A stretch of 64,000 nt of DNA from Choricystis sp. odSpoLacu1. Taxonomy: Eukaryota > Chlorophyta > Trebouxiophyceae. A program made the translations under genes and the position numbers. Each line of letters starts with the position of its first letter. Position 1 is the first letter of the stretch. Below the pieces are notes generated by a model. The model saw only the letters and a program-made list of their open reading frames with translations, was not told where the DNA came from and made no database searches. Location: positions 930,001 through 994,000 of the forward strand of contig OY253649.1 of assembly GCA_958009055.1 (NCBI GenBank), given 5' to 3'. Shown piece by piece: positions 11,001 to 23,227 of the stretch.

Positions 11001-11358
11001 GCTGGCGGACGCAGGGCTGGTGAGCGATGGCGGCGCGTGGGGCGCGCTGGCGGCGGCGGCCGCGCTCGCGGCGGCGGGCGCGCCCACGCCTGCCGCCGCC
11101 ACCGGCCCCCTCCCCCCCACCGCCGACGACGACGATGGCGCCCAGGCCGACTACGGCGCCGCCTACTCCGCCCTGGCGTACGCGGCGGCTGCAGCGGACG
11201 ACTTGGTGCCGGCCGCGCCAACCCCGGGAGCCGCGCTCGCGGCCGAACTCTCGCGCGCCGCCCCCGGGGCGGCGGCCGCGGTGGCGGCCCACGTGCCGCC
11301 CGAGGCGGCGGCCGCGCTGCAGAGTGTGCTGAGGGCGGCGGGCGTGGCGCTGGCGTAG
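8055..11358 (+). CDS. CSE1: CSE1/CAS exportin-2 (one frame break)
   Basis: Exons 8055-8117, 8302-8376 and 8474-11358; the first two junctions are phase 0. The start MDDPLVKALRDALVQTL then AEASLK...PGYALALLKVV and LRQSAAVNFKNTVKAAW is the importin-beta N-terminal domain. Downstream blocks (DAEDFNFN-like NFNHVDYIR, NPSHPGYNHWLFES, NDVAEFHPYTFQLLAQL) match CSE1, the nuclear export receptor that recycles importin-alpha. About 1,006 aa, close to animal CAS. The frame changes inside the alternating GC tract near 9700-9717 (net +2 or -1), consistent with one surplus GC unit; both sides are clearly CSE1, so I treat it as one gene. A C10 run at 9897-9906 is in frame. Confidence 0.92.
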
Positions 11359-11499
11359 AGAGGAGGGGAGGAGAGAGAAGAGTCTGGTTGGTTGGGAGGA
11401 CCTCCCGTTTTATACACACAACGAACTCCCCCAAAAAGAAACGCGACGCGGTTCAACGCGTGCACACACACACCGTTGTCTCTCCTCCCTCTCACGCAA

Positions 11500-12492
11500 T
11501 CACTTTTTCGGCGGCGGCGGCGGCCCCCCCCACCCGGGCGGCCCCGCGGACTCGTTTGTAAGCGGCGTCGTCAGGTACAGCTTGCTCGGGTCGCTCGGGT
11601 CCACGATGGCCGTCCCCGCCGCGATCGGGGGCGCCGCCACCGGCCACATCGGTTCGACTGGGCGGGGCGGTCCAGACGGCCGTGGCGCGGCAGGCGCGGC
11701 GGGCGCCGGCGCGGGCGGCTCGGGCGGCGTCCACGCGGCCGACCCAGTCTCCGCTTTGCGCTGCACGGCGCGAATGTACTCCAGGAAGCGGAAGTAGAGG
11801 GGCAGAAAGGTGCCCACGCCGCCCCCCCGGAACTCCAGCTTGAAGTCGTGCAGGGGGAGGGAGGACGAGTCTTCACCTTCCACCATCTGCTTGCACTTGC
11901 CGGCCAGGTGGTTGCACTTGATGAGCGGCTGCTTGAACTCGGTGTCGGCGGACAGGTAGGACAGGGGCAGGGCAAAGGCTTGCAGGCCGGAGGCCGCGTC
12001 CGGGGCGGCCGCGACAAAGACGAGGCGCATATTGGTGAGGAAGAGGTTGCCGTCGGCGGTCCACCTGTGGGGTTGGGGGAGGGGACAAAGGGAGAGGGAA
12101 GGTTGAGCGGAAAACGCTTCCCCAACGCATGGGCACCCCGTCCCGCGGACAGCGGTGCGTCGGAGCAAATAAAAAACTGGGCGCAGGCGCGAGTGTCGCC
12201 GCCCTTGCCCCCAGCGCAGAGTGCGTGCTGACACGCACATGCTGACGCACGTGGAGGCCGGGCCGGGGAGGCGGCCGGGGCGGGAGAGACGACAGCGCGG
12301 GGCAAAAGGTGGCGAATGCGTTCTTCGCCCCCCCACCTCTCTCCCGAACACTCACTTCCCGGTCGGTGTCCGCAATTGGTCGATGGTCAGGCGCGCCTTG
12401 TCCCGGCTGAGCACGATTTGCTCGCCGTCAAAGGGGGTGGGGACGAGGGACCCGTCGAATGCCGACTGCGTGAGCGGAGGGTTGGCCGACAT
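11500..12492 (-). CDS. GRAM-domain WBP2-like protein
   Basis: Exons 12492-12356 (MSANPPLTQSAFDG...) and 12064-11500; intron 12355-12065 with gtgagt donor and ccccacag acceptor, phase 2; 233 aa. Residues ~15-150 form a GRAM domain: QIVLSRDKARLTID, GNLFLTNMRLVFVA, FALPLSYLSADTEFKQPL. The block EFKQPLIKCNHLAGKCK matches the WBP2/UPF0664 subgroup. The tail is Pro/Ala-rich and ends in PPPPPKK, but the PPxY motifs of animal WBP2 are not seen. GRAM domains bind lipids or membranes; the specific role is unknown. Convergent with CSE1 and divergent from lipoyl synthase (244 bp). Confidence 0.8.
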
Positions 12493-12736
12493 GGTGTGTG
12501 GAGTGTGTGTGTGTGTGAAGAATCCCCTGTTTTAGGATTGATGTGGCTGTGGTGTCGACCCCTGTGTGCGTCGGTCGGCGGGCGTGTGGGTTTTGGGAAA
12601 CGACAGGGGAGAGTGAGAGAAAAGGCCAGTTCACTCTTCCGACACCGGCGTTGTGTGAGAGGAGGGCGACGCGCTTCTCTCTCCCCGCTTTCTTTCCTGC
12701 AACACTACAGCCCCCTACACACACGCACACACACAA

Positions 12737-14004
12737 ATGCGATCCCGCGCCCTCGACGCCGCCGCCCGCCTGGCCGCGGCAGCGCGCGGCGCGCGCGGCG
12801 CGGCGTCGTCGCCCGGCGCGGTGGACGGGCTGCGCCAGAAGCTGGCTGAAGGTGAGAGAGTGTGCAGGTGCCACAGACGCAGAGATGGCGCAATGCGGGA
12901 CTGTTGGAAAGGGGAGAGGCGGAGAGGGCAGCGCCGAATCGAACCCAACCACTCACACGACACCGACCCTCCCACCCCACCACCACACACACCCCAGGCC
13001 CCTCCCTGGACGACTTTCTGGCCGGCTCCACCCCGCCCTCCTCCTACTCGGTGCGCGCCCCCAACTGGAAGGAGCGCACCCGCAAACCCGACTGGCTTAA
13101 GAGGGAAATCCTGCCTGGCGGCGACAACTACACCCGCATCAAGCACCGCCTGCGCGACCTCAAGCTGGCCACCGTGTGCGAGGAGGCGCGCTGCCCCAAC
13201 ATTGGGGAGTGCTGGGGCGGCGGCGACGGCGCCCCCGCGACAGCGACGGTGATGGTCATGGGCGACACATGCACGCGCGGGTGCCGCTTCTGTGCGGTCA
13301 AAACATCCTCCGCCCCACCCCCTCTCGACCCCGCCGAACCAGACAACGTGGCCACCGCAGTGGCGGAGTGGGGCATCGACTACGTGGTGTTGACGTCGGT
13401 GGATCGGGACGATCTGCCGGATGGGGGCGCCGCCCACATCGCGGCCTGCGTGCGCGCCCTCAAAGCCCGCACCCAGGGCCGCCTGCTGGTGGAGACCCTG
13501 GTGCCCGACTTTGGAGGGGATGAAGAGGCTGTCGCGCTTGTCGCCAAAAGTGGTGTGAATGTGTACGCCCACAACGTGGAGACCGTGCCGTCCCTCCAGG
13601 CCCGTGTGCGCGACCGCCGCGCCAACTGGGACCAGTCGGTGGCGACACTTGTGGCAGCCAAGCGCGTCGGCCCCCCGGGGCTCCTCACCAAGACGTCCAT
13701 CATGCTGGGGTGTGGCGAGACGGCCGCGGAAGTGGTCGACGCGCTGAAAAGGTTGCGCGATGCTGACGTGGACGCCGTGACGCTGGGCCAGTACATGCGC
13801 CCCACCCCGCGCCACATGCCGGTGGCGGAGTACGTGACGCCCGCCGCGTTTGACGCGTACCGGGTGCAGGCGGAGGGCATGGGGTTTAAATACGCGGCGG
13901 CGGGGCCCATGGTGCGGTCCTCCTACCGGGCGGGGGAGTATTTTTTGTCTGCGCTGGCGAGGGGGAGGGTGGCGGAGCCGAAAGCGGCTGAGGGCGGGGG
14001 ATGA
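12737..14004 (+). CDS. LIP1: Lipoyl synthase (radical SAM), organellar
   Basis: Exons 12737-12851 and 12998-14004; the gtgagag donor and accccag acceptor join in phase 1 ([11 protein letters not shown]). 373 aa. It inserts two sulfurs into octanoyl groups on the E2/H proteins of 2-oxoacid dehydrogenases and the glycine cleavage system. Visible: the auxiliary-cluster set [12 protein letters not shown], the radical-SAM set [29 protein letters not shown], and the C-terminal RSSY motif supplying the serine ligand. The start [22 protein letters not shown] is a typical Arg/Ala amphipathic presequence, so mitochondrial targeting is likely; algal plastid transit peptides can look similar. Confidence 0.93.
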
Positions 14005-14125
14005 AAGAGGGGGCGAGAGGCGTTGGGAGTAGGTTTTCATTCTTTCATTTGTTGTCATCAAAAAAGGGTTTCAGAAGGACTCGCGTTTTCCTTTGCCTGT
14101 CTACACACACACACAACCAACACAA

Positions 14126-15231
14126 TCACACCGCCACCGCGGTCGCGTCCGCCGCGACCGCGCCTTCAGCCACGACAGCCCCCACCGGGCGCCACTCGCC
14201 TGCAAGGTCTTCCCGCCACACCACGACGCGGCCGTCGCGCGTGCCGGCGACGAGGGCGCCGGACAGGGGTTGCCACTCGAGGCGCCAGACGGGGGCCGAG
14301 TGGGGGAGTGTGGCAATGGTTTCGGCAGTTAGAGCGTCGGCACCACCCGACACACGCCACAACGCCACGTCGGCGCCCGCCGCCACCGCCACAGTGTCTC
14401 GGGCCGAGGGGGACGGTGCGGGCGCCCACGCCACCGCGGCGGCCGGCAAGGCGGCGGGTAGGTGAGCGGTGCGCGTCCATTCTGCGGTGGCCACACGGTA
14501 ACAGTGCAGGGACGCGCCCTGCCCCCCACCCACCGCCAGCAACGCGGGCAGGTCGCCCCTGACCGCCCCCGCATCGTGCGGGCGCCACACGACGCAGCCA
14601 GCGGGGGCGGGGGGCGCGCCTGGGAACGGTGCACCCGCCTCCACCACACTCTCCAACTCCCACCCACTGCCTGGCCCCGCCAGCAAGCTCGTCGCCACAT
14701 ACACACGCACCGCGCCATCGGCGCACGCCGCGGCCAGCCTGGGCCCCGCCACCGCGGGCGCAAAGGCGAGCGCGGTCGGCGCGCCGCCGTGCGTGAAGCG
14801 CGCGGCGCGAGTCCACGCGCGCGGCGGGGGCCCACACGCTTCATGCCACATGGTCAGGCCGCCATCGGTGGCGGCCACGGCCAGGACGGAGCCGTGGTCG
14901 GGGTGGCCCCACGCGATCTGGTGTGGGGTGGGGAAGAGGGTCGGTCGAAAAATGAAAACGAATCGGCGCGCCGTCGCCCCCGCTGCGCCGGCCGCGCCCT
15001 CCACTTATCCCCCATCCCAACTCCCACCTGCGTCGGCACAGCCCCTCCCTCCAGCTCCCACGCGGCCGCCAGACTCCACGCGCCCGCGCCGCCCCCGGGG
15101 GGCGCGTCAAACACACACACACCGCGCGGCCCGACCGTGGCCAGGCGTTCCCCCGCGGCATCCACGGCGGCCGCGTGCACGGGGCCGGAAGAGGGCAGGG
15201 TCGCGGAGATGGCTTCCACGCGGTCGCCCAT
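14126..15231 (-). CDS. SEH1: SEH1-like WD40 nucleoporin
   Basis: Exons 15231-15028 and 14917-14126; intron 15027-14918 (gtgggag...caccag), phase 0; 331 aa. WD40-type blades are seen as GERLATVGPRGVCVFD, IAWGHPDHGSVLAVAATDGGLTMWHE, LAAACADGAVRVYVA and SAPVWRLEWQPLSGALVAGTRDGRVVVWRED. The AWGHPDHGSVLA...WHE block, the ADGAVRVY block and the final 'VWRLEW...W' blade are closer to SEH1 than to SEC13. SEH1 belongs to the Nup107-160 nuclear pore scaffold and the SEA/GATOR2 complex. Convergent with lipoyl synthase (121 bp) and divergent from G6PDH (248 bp). Confidence 0.85.
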
Positions 15232-15479
15232 GGTGATTGCAAAAGGGTAAGAAAATGAAATTCGAGAAGGGCATCGACCGACGACGCCGACGACCACTCT
15301 GCGCCAGCACCATTTGTGTGGCCGTGCACCTCTGTGCGTGCGCCCTCCTCCCCGCGTCCCGCGTCGACTCGCGGCGTGCACTAGCCATTTAGGCGCCATC
15401 TTGCCTCGGCGGAGAGGCTGTGTGATCAGCGTGCACACGCCGTCACTATCCACGCGCCCCCGCGCAAAGAGCCGTCGGC

Positions 15480-17186
15480 ATGCGTCCCTTTTCTGCGCCC
15501 TCTGCCGCTGGCCGCCGGCCCGCGGCCGCCCCGGCGCCCCTCCTCCATGGCACAGGGGCGCGCACATCCCTCCCACGCTCGCCCCGCCCCTCGCGCCACG
15601 TTCATCCCCCTCCGCCCGCCCTCCCGCGGCCGACGGTCGACGCAACTGGAACCGACGCCGACCTCAAACCCTACGGTCTCGCCAAAGAAGACTGGGCGTC
15701 CTCCTCTTTAACAGTCGTCGTCGTTGGCGCCTCTGGCGACCTGGCCCGCAAGAAAATCTACCCCGCCCTCTTCGCCCTCTACTATGAAGGCCACCTCCCC
15801 CCCCACTTCTCCATCTTTGGGTATGCGCGCTCCTCCATGACGGAGACCGAGTTTCGGGACTACATCGGGCGGTCTCTCACGTGCCGCGTGGCGGCGGGGG
15901 AGAAGTGCGGCGACGCGATGGACGCATTTCTGCAGCGCTGTTTCTACCAACCAGGGCAGTATGGGTCGGCCGACGACTTTGCAACGCTGAATGAGCGTGC
16001 CTGCACCGTGGAAGCCGCCACTGGAGCCCCCCGCGCCGACCGCGTGTTCTACTTGTCGATTCCGCCGTCTGTGTTCACGGCCGCTGCCGCCGCCGCGTCG
16101 GCCGCTGCCTCCAGCACCACCGGCTGGACCCGCGTCATCGTGGAGAAACCCTTTGGCCGCGACTCAGCCTCCTACCGTGAGCTATCGGCTGAACTTGCTG
16201 CCCACGTGTCTGAGGACGCCACGTACCGAATTGATCACTACCTCGGCAAAGAGTTGATCGAAAACCTCACTGTCCTGCGCTTCGCCAACGCCATTTTTGA
16301 GCCCCTCTGGTCCCGCGTCCACATCAAGGCCGTCCAAGTCATCTTCAGTGAAGACTTTGGGACGGAGGCGAGGGGTGGCTATTTTGACGACTACGGCATC
16401 ATTCGCGACGTCATCCAAAACCACCTGCTCCAGATCGTGGCCCTCTTCGCCATGGAGCCGCCCGTGTCGCTGAACGCGGAGGACATACGGGACGAGAAAG
16501 TGAAAGTGCTGCGCTGCATGGCGCCTGTGGCCCTGGCTGATGTGGTGGTGGGGCAGTACAGAGCGCGCGGACCGTCAGGCGGGCGCGGCGCGCTGCCGGG
16601 CTATACAGACGACCCCACCGTGCCTCCCGGGTCCCGCACCCCCACCTTTGCAGCGGCTGCTGCCTTCATCTCCAACCCGAGGTGGGACGGCGTTCCCTTC
16701 CTGCTGAAAGCGGGGAAAGCGCTCGCCGCGCGGTCTGCCGAGATTCGAGTCCAGTTCCGCGCCGTCCCCGGCGGCCTCTACCGCGACAAACTGGACGCCG
16801 ACCGTGCCTCCAACGAGCTCGTCATCCGCATCCAGCCCGATGAAGGCATCTACCTGAAAGTCAACAACAAGGTGCCTGGGCTGGGGTTGAAACTGGATGC
16901 GACGCGCCTGGACTTAACTTACCGCTCCCGCTACGCCGACGCCCACCTGCCCGACGCCTACGAGAGGCTCCTCCTGGACGTCGTCAACGGCGACAAACGC
17001 CTGTTCATCCGCAACGATGAACTGGAGGCCGCCTGGGCGCTGTTCACGCCGCTGTTGGATGCACTCGACGCCGGGGGCGTCGTGCCCGAGCCCTACCCCT
17101 ATGGCTCCCGGGGGCCGGTGGGGGCGCACTACCTGGCGGCGCGGTATGGGGTGAGATGGGGTGACCTGGAGGAGCAGCAGGAGTGA
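15480..17186 (+). CDS. G6PD: Glucose-6-phosphate 1-dehydrogenase, probably plastidic
   Basis: Intronless, 568 aa. It oxidises glucose-6-phosphate to 6-phosphogluconolactone and makes NADPH, the entry step of the oxidative pentose phosphate pathway. The coenzyme fingerprint is [10 protein letters not shown] (residues ~83-92); the active-site signature RIDHYLGKE lies at ~250 and the substrate-binding VEKPFGRD block near 220. C-terminal blocks [15 protein letters not shown] and DLTYRSRY...[10 protein letters not shown] are intact. The ~65-residue Arg/Pro/Ala/Ser-rich extension before [10 protein letters not shown] indicates organelle targeting, most likely plastid. The protein has few cysteines (for example near [11 protein letters not shown] and RCFYQP); whether a redox-regulatory pair exists cannot be judged. 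Confidence 0.95.
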   Translation: MRPFSAPSAAGRRPAAAPAPLLHGTGARTSLPRSPRPSRHVHPPPPALPRPTVDATGTDADLKPYGLAKEDWASSSLTVVVVGASGDLARKKIYPALFALYYEGHLPPHFSIFGYARSSMTETEFRDYIGRSLTCRVAAGEKCGDAMDAFLQRCFYQPGQYGSADDFATLNERACTVEAATGAPRADRVFYLSIPPSVFTAAAAAASAAASSTTGWTRVIVEKPFGRDSASYRELSAELAAHVSEDATYRIDHYLGKELIENLTVLRFANAIFEPLWSRVHIKAVQVIFSEDFGTEARGGYFDDYGIIRDVIQNHLLQIVALFAMEPPVSLNAEDIRDEKVKVLRCMAPVALADVVVGQYRARGPSGGRGALPGYTDDPTVPPGSRTPTFAAAAAFISNPRWDGVPFLLKAGKALAARSAEIRVQFRAVPGGLYRDKLDADRASNELVIRIQPDEGIYLKVNNKVPGLGLKLDATRLDLTYRSRYADAHLPDAYERLLLDVVNGDKRLFIRNDELEAAWALFTPLLDALDAGGVVPEPYPYGSRGPVGAHYLAARYGVRWGDLEEQQE

Positions 17187-17570
17187 GGGGAGAGAGAGGG
17201 TTTGGTTTCTTGGTCGCAGGTCGTTGTTTTTTCACCGAGTGTGTTTTATTTTTTCTTTCGTTTCTTCTGGTGGCGGTGGTCGTGGCTGTTAGTTGCACGC
17301 GGGGGGGCGGCTGCGTGTTTGTGTGACCCAGAGAGGGAGGCAGAGAGTACGAAGAAAAGAAAAAACAAGCCGTCGACCGTGTTTCTCCGTCACTCCCGCC
17401 GGGCCTTTCGTCCCGCGCGTCCCCACCTCCTTTCTCGCCCGCATTTGCCGCGTGTGCAACACTCCGTACACACCTCACACCGCGCGCACTGCCGCCCCAC
17501 GGTTCTGCAGCACGCCGCCCTTCCCCCCCCCCCCCCCCCCCCTCGCCGCTGCTGTCCCAATTGAGCCGCG
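17187..17570. other. Spacer between G6PDH and XRN with C20 run
   Basis: This 384-bp head-to-tail spacer starts with GA-rich and T-rich sequence after the G6PDH stop and ends with a run of 20 C (17523-17542) 28 bp before the XRN start. It should contain the G6PDH 3' end and the XRN promoter/5' UTR. No other gene seen. Confidence 0.5.
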
Positions 17571-20500
17571 ATGGGCGTGCCCGCGTTCTATCGCTGGCTG
17601 AGTCAGCGGTGAGTGTCGTGTGTGTCGTGTATGTTGTTGTTAGTGTGGAGGGCGTGTGCAAGCAGGGGAGAGACGAGGGCGGCAGGGGCGCCAACACAGA
17701 ACCAACGCAAGCAAAAAGCAATCCCCGCGGCGGCTTGGTTTGGACGCACCCCCATTGACCCCGTCCCCACCACCCTCCCCCCCCCAGCTACCCCCTCATC
17801 ATCCAGGACTGCGTCGAGGAAGCCCCCTCCACCGTCAACGGCGTCAAAGTGCCCGTTGACACGTCCCGCCCCAACCCCAACGGCCTGGAGTTTGACAATC
17901 TGTATTTGGTGAGAAGGAGAGGGAGGGAGAGAGAGGGAGGGAGAGAGAGAGAGAGCGTGCTGTGCCGCGTGGATGCTGAAGATACAGCGCTGAGAGAGAG
18001 AAAAGAAACGGCGCCGTTTTCGTTTTGCGTCAACCCTCACCCACCCACACCCACACCCACAGGATATGAACGGCATCATCCACCCCTGCTTCCACCCGGA
18101 AGACCGTCCCCCCCCCATCACCGAGGCGGAGGTGTTTGCCGCCATGTTTGACTACATCGACCGCATCTTTGCCATCGTCCGCCCCCGCAAACTGCTCTAC
18201 ATGGCGATTGACGGTGTCGCCCCCCGCGCCAAGATGAACCAGCAGCGCTCCCGCCGCTTCCGAGCCGCCCAGGATGCGGAGGAGAGGGCGGCCGAAGAGG
18301 ACAGGCTGAGGGCCGAGTTTGAGGCGCAGGGCATCAAGCTGCCGCCCAGACCGTCCAAGAGCGAAACGTTTGACTCAAATACAATCACGCCTGGCACCCC
18401 CTTCATGCACCGCGTCTCCGTCGCGCTGCAGTACTACGCCCACGCCCGCATCAACTCCGACCCCGGGTGGCGCGGCATCCAGGTGCTGGTGTCGGACGCG
18501 AATGTGCCGGGGGAGGGGGAGCACAAGATCATGGCGTACGTGCGGGCGCAGCGCGGGGCACCAGGTTGGAACCCGGCCACCCGCCACTGCCTGTACGGGC
18601 TGGACGCCGACTTGATCATGTTGGCACTGGCCACGCATGAACCCCGGTTTGTCATTCTGCGGGAGGTGGTGACGCCACCCGCGCGCGGCGGCGACGACAG
18701 GCCGCCGCCGCCGACGCTGGCTGAACTCATGGGGGACGGCTCCGCCACCGCCGCCTCCACCGCCAAGCCCGACATCGCGCTCAAACCCTACCAGTTTCTG
18801 CTGGTCAACGTGCTGCGCGAGTATCTGGCCCTGGAGTTTCGGGTGGAGAGCGCGGCGGGGGAGGCGTACGACCCGGAACGCGTGTTTGACGATTTCGTCT
18901 TCATGTGCTTCTTCGTGGGCAACGACTTCCTGCCCCACTCCCCCTCGCTGGAGATTCGGGAGGGCGCGATCGAGCTGTTGATGGCGGTGTACAAGGAGGT
19001 GGTGCCGCGCACCGGGTGGCTGGTCGACGGCGCGACCATGCGGCTCGACCACGTGGGCCAGTTCATCGCCGCCGTCGCCGTCCACGAAGCCGCCATCTTT
19101 GCCAAGCGGGTGCGCATGCTGGCCCGCGACCGCAGCCGGCGGGAGCGGGACAAGGCGGCGGCGGCCGCGCGGTCGGCGGTGGACGGCGGCGGCGGCGGCG
19201 GCGGCGGCCGGGGCCACGGCGGCGGCCGGGGCCACGGCGGTGGCCGGGGCCGCGGCGGCCGCGGCGGCAAGTGGACGGCCGCCACGCCGTCGGCCGAGTA
19301 CCTGGCGTCGCTGACGGCGGCGCCGGCTGCTGCGGCGCCAGGCGCGCCCGGCGCGCCGCGCCGCGGGCCCGTCCTGCTGGCCCCCCCTCCCGCCACCATC
19401 GGGTCCAACAAGTCGGCTGCCGCCCTGCTGCGCGAGCGCATTGCGGGCGTCAAGCGGGGCGCACCGGATGGGGGCCCCGCGGTGCCGCCGCCGCAGCCGG
19501 TCGGGCGCGGCACGACGCGCGCGGCGGCCACCCTGGCGGCCGTGCTGGCGCCGCCCAAAAAGGAGGAGGAGGGAGGTGGAGGTGACACTGTGCCTCCCAA
19601 GCGGGCCAAGGACGATGCGGCTGCGTCCTCCGCGTCGGCCGTCCAAAAGGAGGAAAAGACCGCGCCCGCCACCACCACCACCACCCGCACCACGCGGTCC
19701 ACCAAGCCCCCCCCCCCGCCCGCCGGCGCCCTCATCGTGGACACTGTGTCCCACCTGGCGGTGTCGTCAGATGGGGTGGGCGGCGTCAAAGTGGAGGTGG
19801 ACGCAGCGGTGTCGTCGGTGACCGACGGTCCCGCCGGCCAGACGGCGGCCCAGTTTTGGTCCACGCTGCAGGCGGACGGCGAGCCAGGCGGCGGCGATGG
19901 AGAGGGAAACGATGACGCCGCCCCCCCGCCCGGCGGATCTGACGAGTCGGAGGGCGGCTTTGTCGTCGCCGACGACGCCGACACCGACGACCCGGCCACC
20001 GCGTCCGCGGCGGCGGCCGCGTCCCGCCTGGCCGCTGAAACCGCGGCCGCGGATGCCGCCGCCGCCCTGGAGGCGGCCGTGGCAGCGGCGGCCAGAGACA
20101 AGGGGGACATGTTTGACGAGATGGTCGTGCACGAAGCCAAGATTCGGCTCGACGCCCCGGGGTGGCGCGAACGCTACTACGAAGACAAAGTCGGCGCCCC
20201 CCCCGGCCCCGCCCAAGCCGCCGCCGTGCGGGCCATGGTGGCCGAGTATGTGCGGGGGCTGGCGTGGGTGCTGCACTACTACTACGCGGGCGTCGCGTCC
20301 TGGACTTGGTTCTACCCACACCACTACGCCCCCTTTGCCTCCGACCTGACCGACCTGCCCGCCGTCGACACCTCGTTTGACGACCCTGGCACCCCATTCG
20401 CCCCGTTCAACCAGTTGATGGGGGTGCTGCCCGCCGCGTCGGCGCACGCGCTGCCCGAACCCTACCGCCCGCTCTTTGCCGCGGGCTCCCCCATCGCTGA

Positions 20501-21554
20501 CTTCTACCCCACCGAGTTTGGCGTCGACATGAATGGCAAGCGCTTCGCGTGGCAGGGAGTGGCCCTGCTGCCCTTCGTTGATGAGGCGCGGTTGCTTGCT
20601 GCCACCGCCCCGCTCGAGGGGAGGCTGCCGCCCGAGGAGGTCGCCCGCAACGGGCGCCGGGACGAGCTGCTGCTGATGTCGACGTCCCACCCGCTGGCGT
20701 CAGACGTGTTTGCGGTGGCGGGCGCAGCGCGGGAGAGGGCGGCGGGTGGGGGCGGGGCGGAGCCGGAGCGCGCGATCGACGCGACGCTGACGGGGGGGCT
20801 GGGCGGCACCCTGCTCGCCCCCTCGGGCGACCCCTGCCCCCCCACCCTGCCCGCCCCCCCCGGCCTCGGCGACGACGTGGCCCCCAACTCGGTCGTGGTG
20901 GCGCGGTACCGCGCGCCGCTGCGGGCCACCCCGCACGTGTGCCGCCCGCTCGAGGGGCAGCCGCTCGAACGCGCGGTCGTGGCAGAGTCTGACCTGCCCC
21001 CCCCCAAGCCTTTGTGGCATGAAGACAGGCGCGGGGGGGGCGGCGACCCCCGGCAGCACCACTACAGCCACCACCAACACAACCAGGGCGGGTGGGCGGG
21101 GTGGGGCGCGCCGCCCCCGGGCGGCCCCTGGGCGGGCGCGCAGTGGGGGGGTGCCCCCCCTCCCGGCATGAGAGTGCACGCTCAACACGGGTACGCGTAT
21201 GGCGCGGGCCCGCCCCCGCCCCAGTGGGGCGGCGGCGGCGGTGGCGGAGGAGGGCAGCATGCCCCCCCCCCCCACTTTGCCCCTGTCGGCGGCGGCGGCG
21301 GCCACCACCCCCCACCCTACGCCCACGCCCCCGTGGCGGGTGGCTGGGGGGCGCCCCCCCCTCCCGGCTGGGCGCCGCCCGGCCATTTTGGGCACGGTGG
21401 CGGCGGGTGGGGCGGGGGCGGCGGGGGCGGCCCGCCCCCGCAGCAGCACCCGGGCTGGGCTGCCCCGCCCGGCCAGTTTGGCGCGGCGCCGCAGGGGGGG
21501 GGTGGCGGCAACCCGTACGCCGCCCTGCAGCGGGAGCCGCCGCAGCGGCAGTGA
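17571..21554 (+). CDS. XRN: XRN2/XRN4-type 5'-3' exoribonuclease
   Basis: Exons 17571-17608, 17788-17908 and 18063-21554; introns gtgagt...ccccag and gtgaga...cccacag, net in frame; 1,216 aa. It degrades 5'-monophosphate RNA processively. Conserved parts: [74 protein letters not shown], and [17 protein letters not shown]. The CCHC zinc knuckle of many XRN2/XRN4 proteins between the LREV block and the following domain is not apparent. A Gly-rich RGHGG/RGRGG insert (about 19186-19270), a ~250-residue Ala/acidic linker and a Gly/Pro/His/Gln-rich tail from ~21030 are probably disordered. Nuclear versus cytosolic type cannot be decided here. Confidence 0.93.
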
Positions 21555-21661
21555 GGAGAGGAAGAAGAGAGTGTGTGTGTGTGTTTGTGTGTGTGCGTGT
21601 GTCTGCTTTTTTTGCATCCCTTTTTTTCCCCCAAAAAAACACCCTCTCTCCCCTCTCCCAT

Positions 21662-23227
21662 TCACACATCCACCACGACAGGGTGCACCTCCAGCGTCCT
21701 CAGGTTGAGCAGGACGAGGGTGCGCGTCGCCTGAAAATCAGGGACTGCCAGGGTGCGCACCTCGGCGCGAGTGCCGTCGGCCGCGCACACAGCGTGCGAC
21801 CCCACCTCCAGTGTCGCCGCCCCCCCCGCAAAGAAGACGTGGGGAGCGGCCTCAAGCACGAACGGGTCGGCGTCAGTGAAAGGGTGGCAGGGCAGGGTGT
21901 CGGGGGCGGTGGGGGCGAGGTGGCCCCAGTCGAGCAGGGAGGACAGGGCGGCGGTGCGGGAGGGCGCGTTTGAGTAGCGAAGCACGTCGTCCACGTTTTG
22001 CCCTGCCGTCCCCAGCACCCTGACCCCGCCCACATCGAATTCATGAGGATTGGTGGCGCGGGTGAGGGCGGAGGAGGGCGCCGCCCCGGGCAGGAGGCAG
22101 CGGTGGAGGGGCTGTTGGGGCAGGCCGTGGTTTGTCGCGTCATCCGGCCCGGGCACCACATCCACTGGCACGCACGCGGCAAGGGCAGTCATCAGCGCGT
22201 CCGCATCGCGCAGGGGGGCGGCTGCAGCCCTGGTGGCCGCGGTGGCGGCGGCCCGGCCGCCGGCGGCGGCGGCGAGGCCGCCGCCGCGCGGGACGAGCCC
22301 CCCCGCGACGACCACGCGCACCACCCTCGCAAACAGGGCGACATCCGGCCCACACCCCGCGTGCCCGGTCAACAGGTCGACCGCCAGGGCGGCGGCGGCG
22401 CCGCCGCGGGCGTCGTCGGGGGCGGGGGCGAGGCGGGAGGTGAGGGCAAGGTATGGGTCGCCGGCCGGCGGGGGCGCGCGCGCGGGCGGCGGGCGCGGCG
22501 GCGCGGTGGCGGGGCCGCGAAACAGCACGCCAGACACTGCAAACGCGCCATCCTCCCCCACAATGCCGCGCACGGCGACCACGATGCCGGTGACGAGGGG
22601 GGCGGCATCTAGGGAGGCGAGGGGGACGCGGGCGCCCGCATCCTCCAACACCAGTGTGTCGCTCGGCGCGGCGAGGCGCGGCACGCCCGCCACGATCGTG
22701 GCGGCGTCGACCTCCGCCTCCCCAGAGCCACGCCCTCCTTTCCCATCATCCTTGACGTACTCGTCCAGGGCGGAGGGCTTGGCGGCGGCGTCCTTGTACA
22801 GCGTGCCGACCGTCACCACTTCCTCCCCCTCCGGCAGCTCCAGCACAGTGGTCGTCCTCACCCCCGGCCACGCGGCCGCTGCGGCAGCCTCGAGAGCTGG
22901 CCTGCAAGCCGCCAGGCGGCAGAAGTAGGTGGCGGCGTACTGGTCGGTGTACGACCGATTGGCAGCGGGGATGCGGTAGCGCGCATCCAGGTTGGTGTAG
23001 GGGGCGCCCGCCCGGCGCAGACGGGGAGGGGGAGGCGCGCCGTCGGGTGGGGGGGCGAGTAGGTCGGTGGCGTCGGTCAGGCTGTGGGGAGGGAGGGAGA
23101 GGCATCAGCCGATTGATGCGACCGCGCGCGCGCGGTGGCGGGGCTGCCTTCTCTCTGTCTATCTCTCCTCGTCACACACACGCACTCACCGCGCGGGAGG
23201 GCGCTCCATGCCGGACGGGGCCGCCAT
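21662..23227 (-). CDS. POLD2: DNA polymerase delta small subunit (POLD2)
   Basis: Exons 23227-23190 and 23081-21662; intron 23189-23082 (gtgagt...cccacag), phase 2; 485 aa. N-terminal SYTDQYAATYFCRLAACRP and VGTLYKDAAAKPSALDEY, an OB-fold region with LVLEDAGARV, then the inactive calcineurin-like phosphoesterase domain: VPVDVVPGPDDATNHGLPQQPLH-type block, VRVLGTAGQNVDDVLRYSN, LDWGHLAPTAPDTL, PFTDADPFVLEAAPHVFFAG and the terminal VPDFQATRTLVLLNLRTL. It is the B subunit that links the polymerase delta catalytic subunit to PCNA partners, and also serves pol zeta (REV3 lies 12 kb away). Divergent from RAD21 over 250 bp. Confidence 0.95.

Noticed and set aside
14126..15231. SEC13 instead of SEH1
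   Set aside because: The AWGHPDHGSVLA...WHE and ADGAVRVY blocks and the final blade fit SEH1 better.
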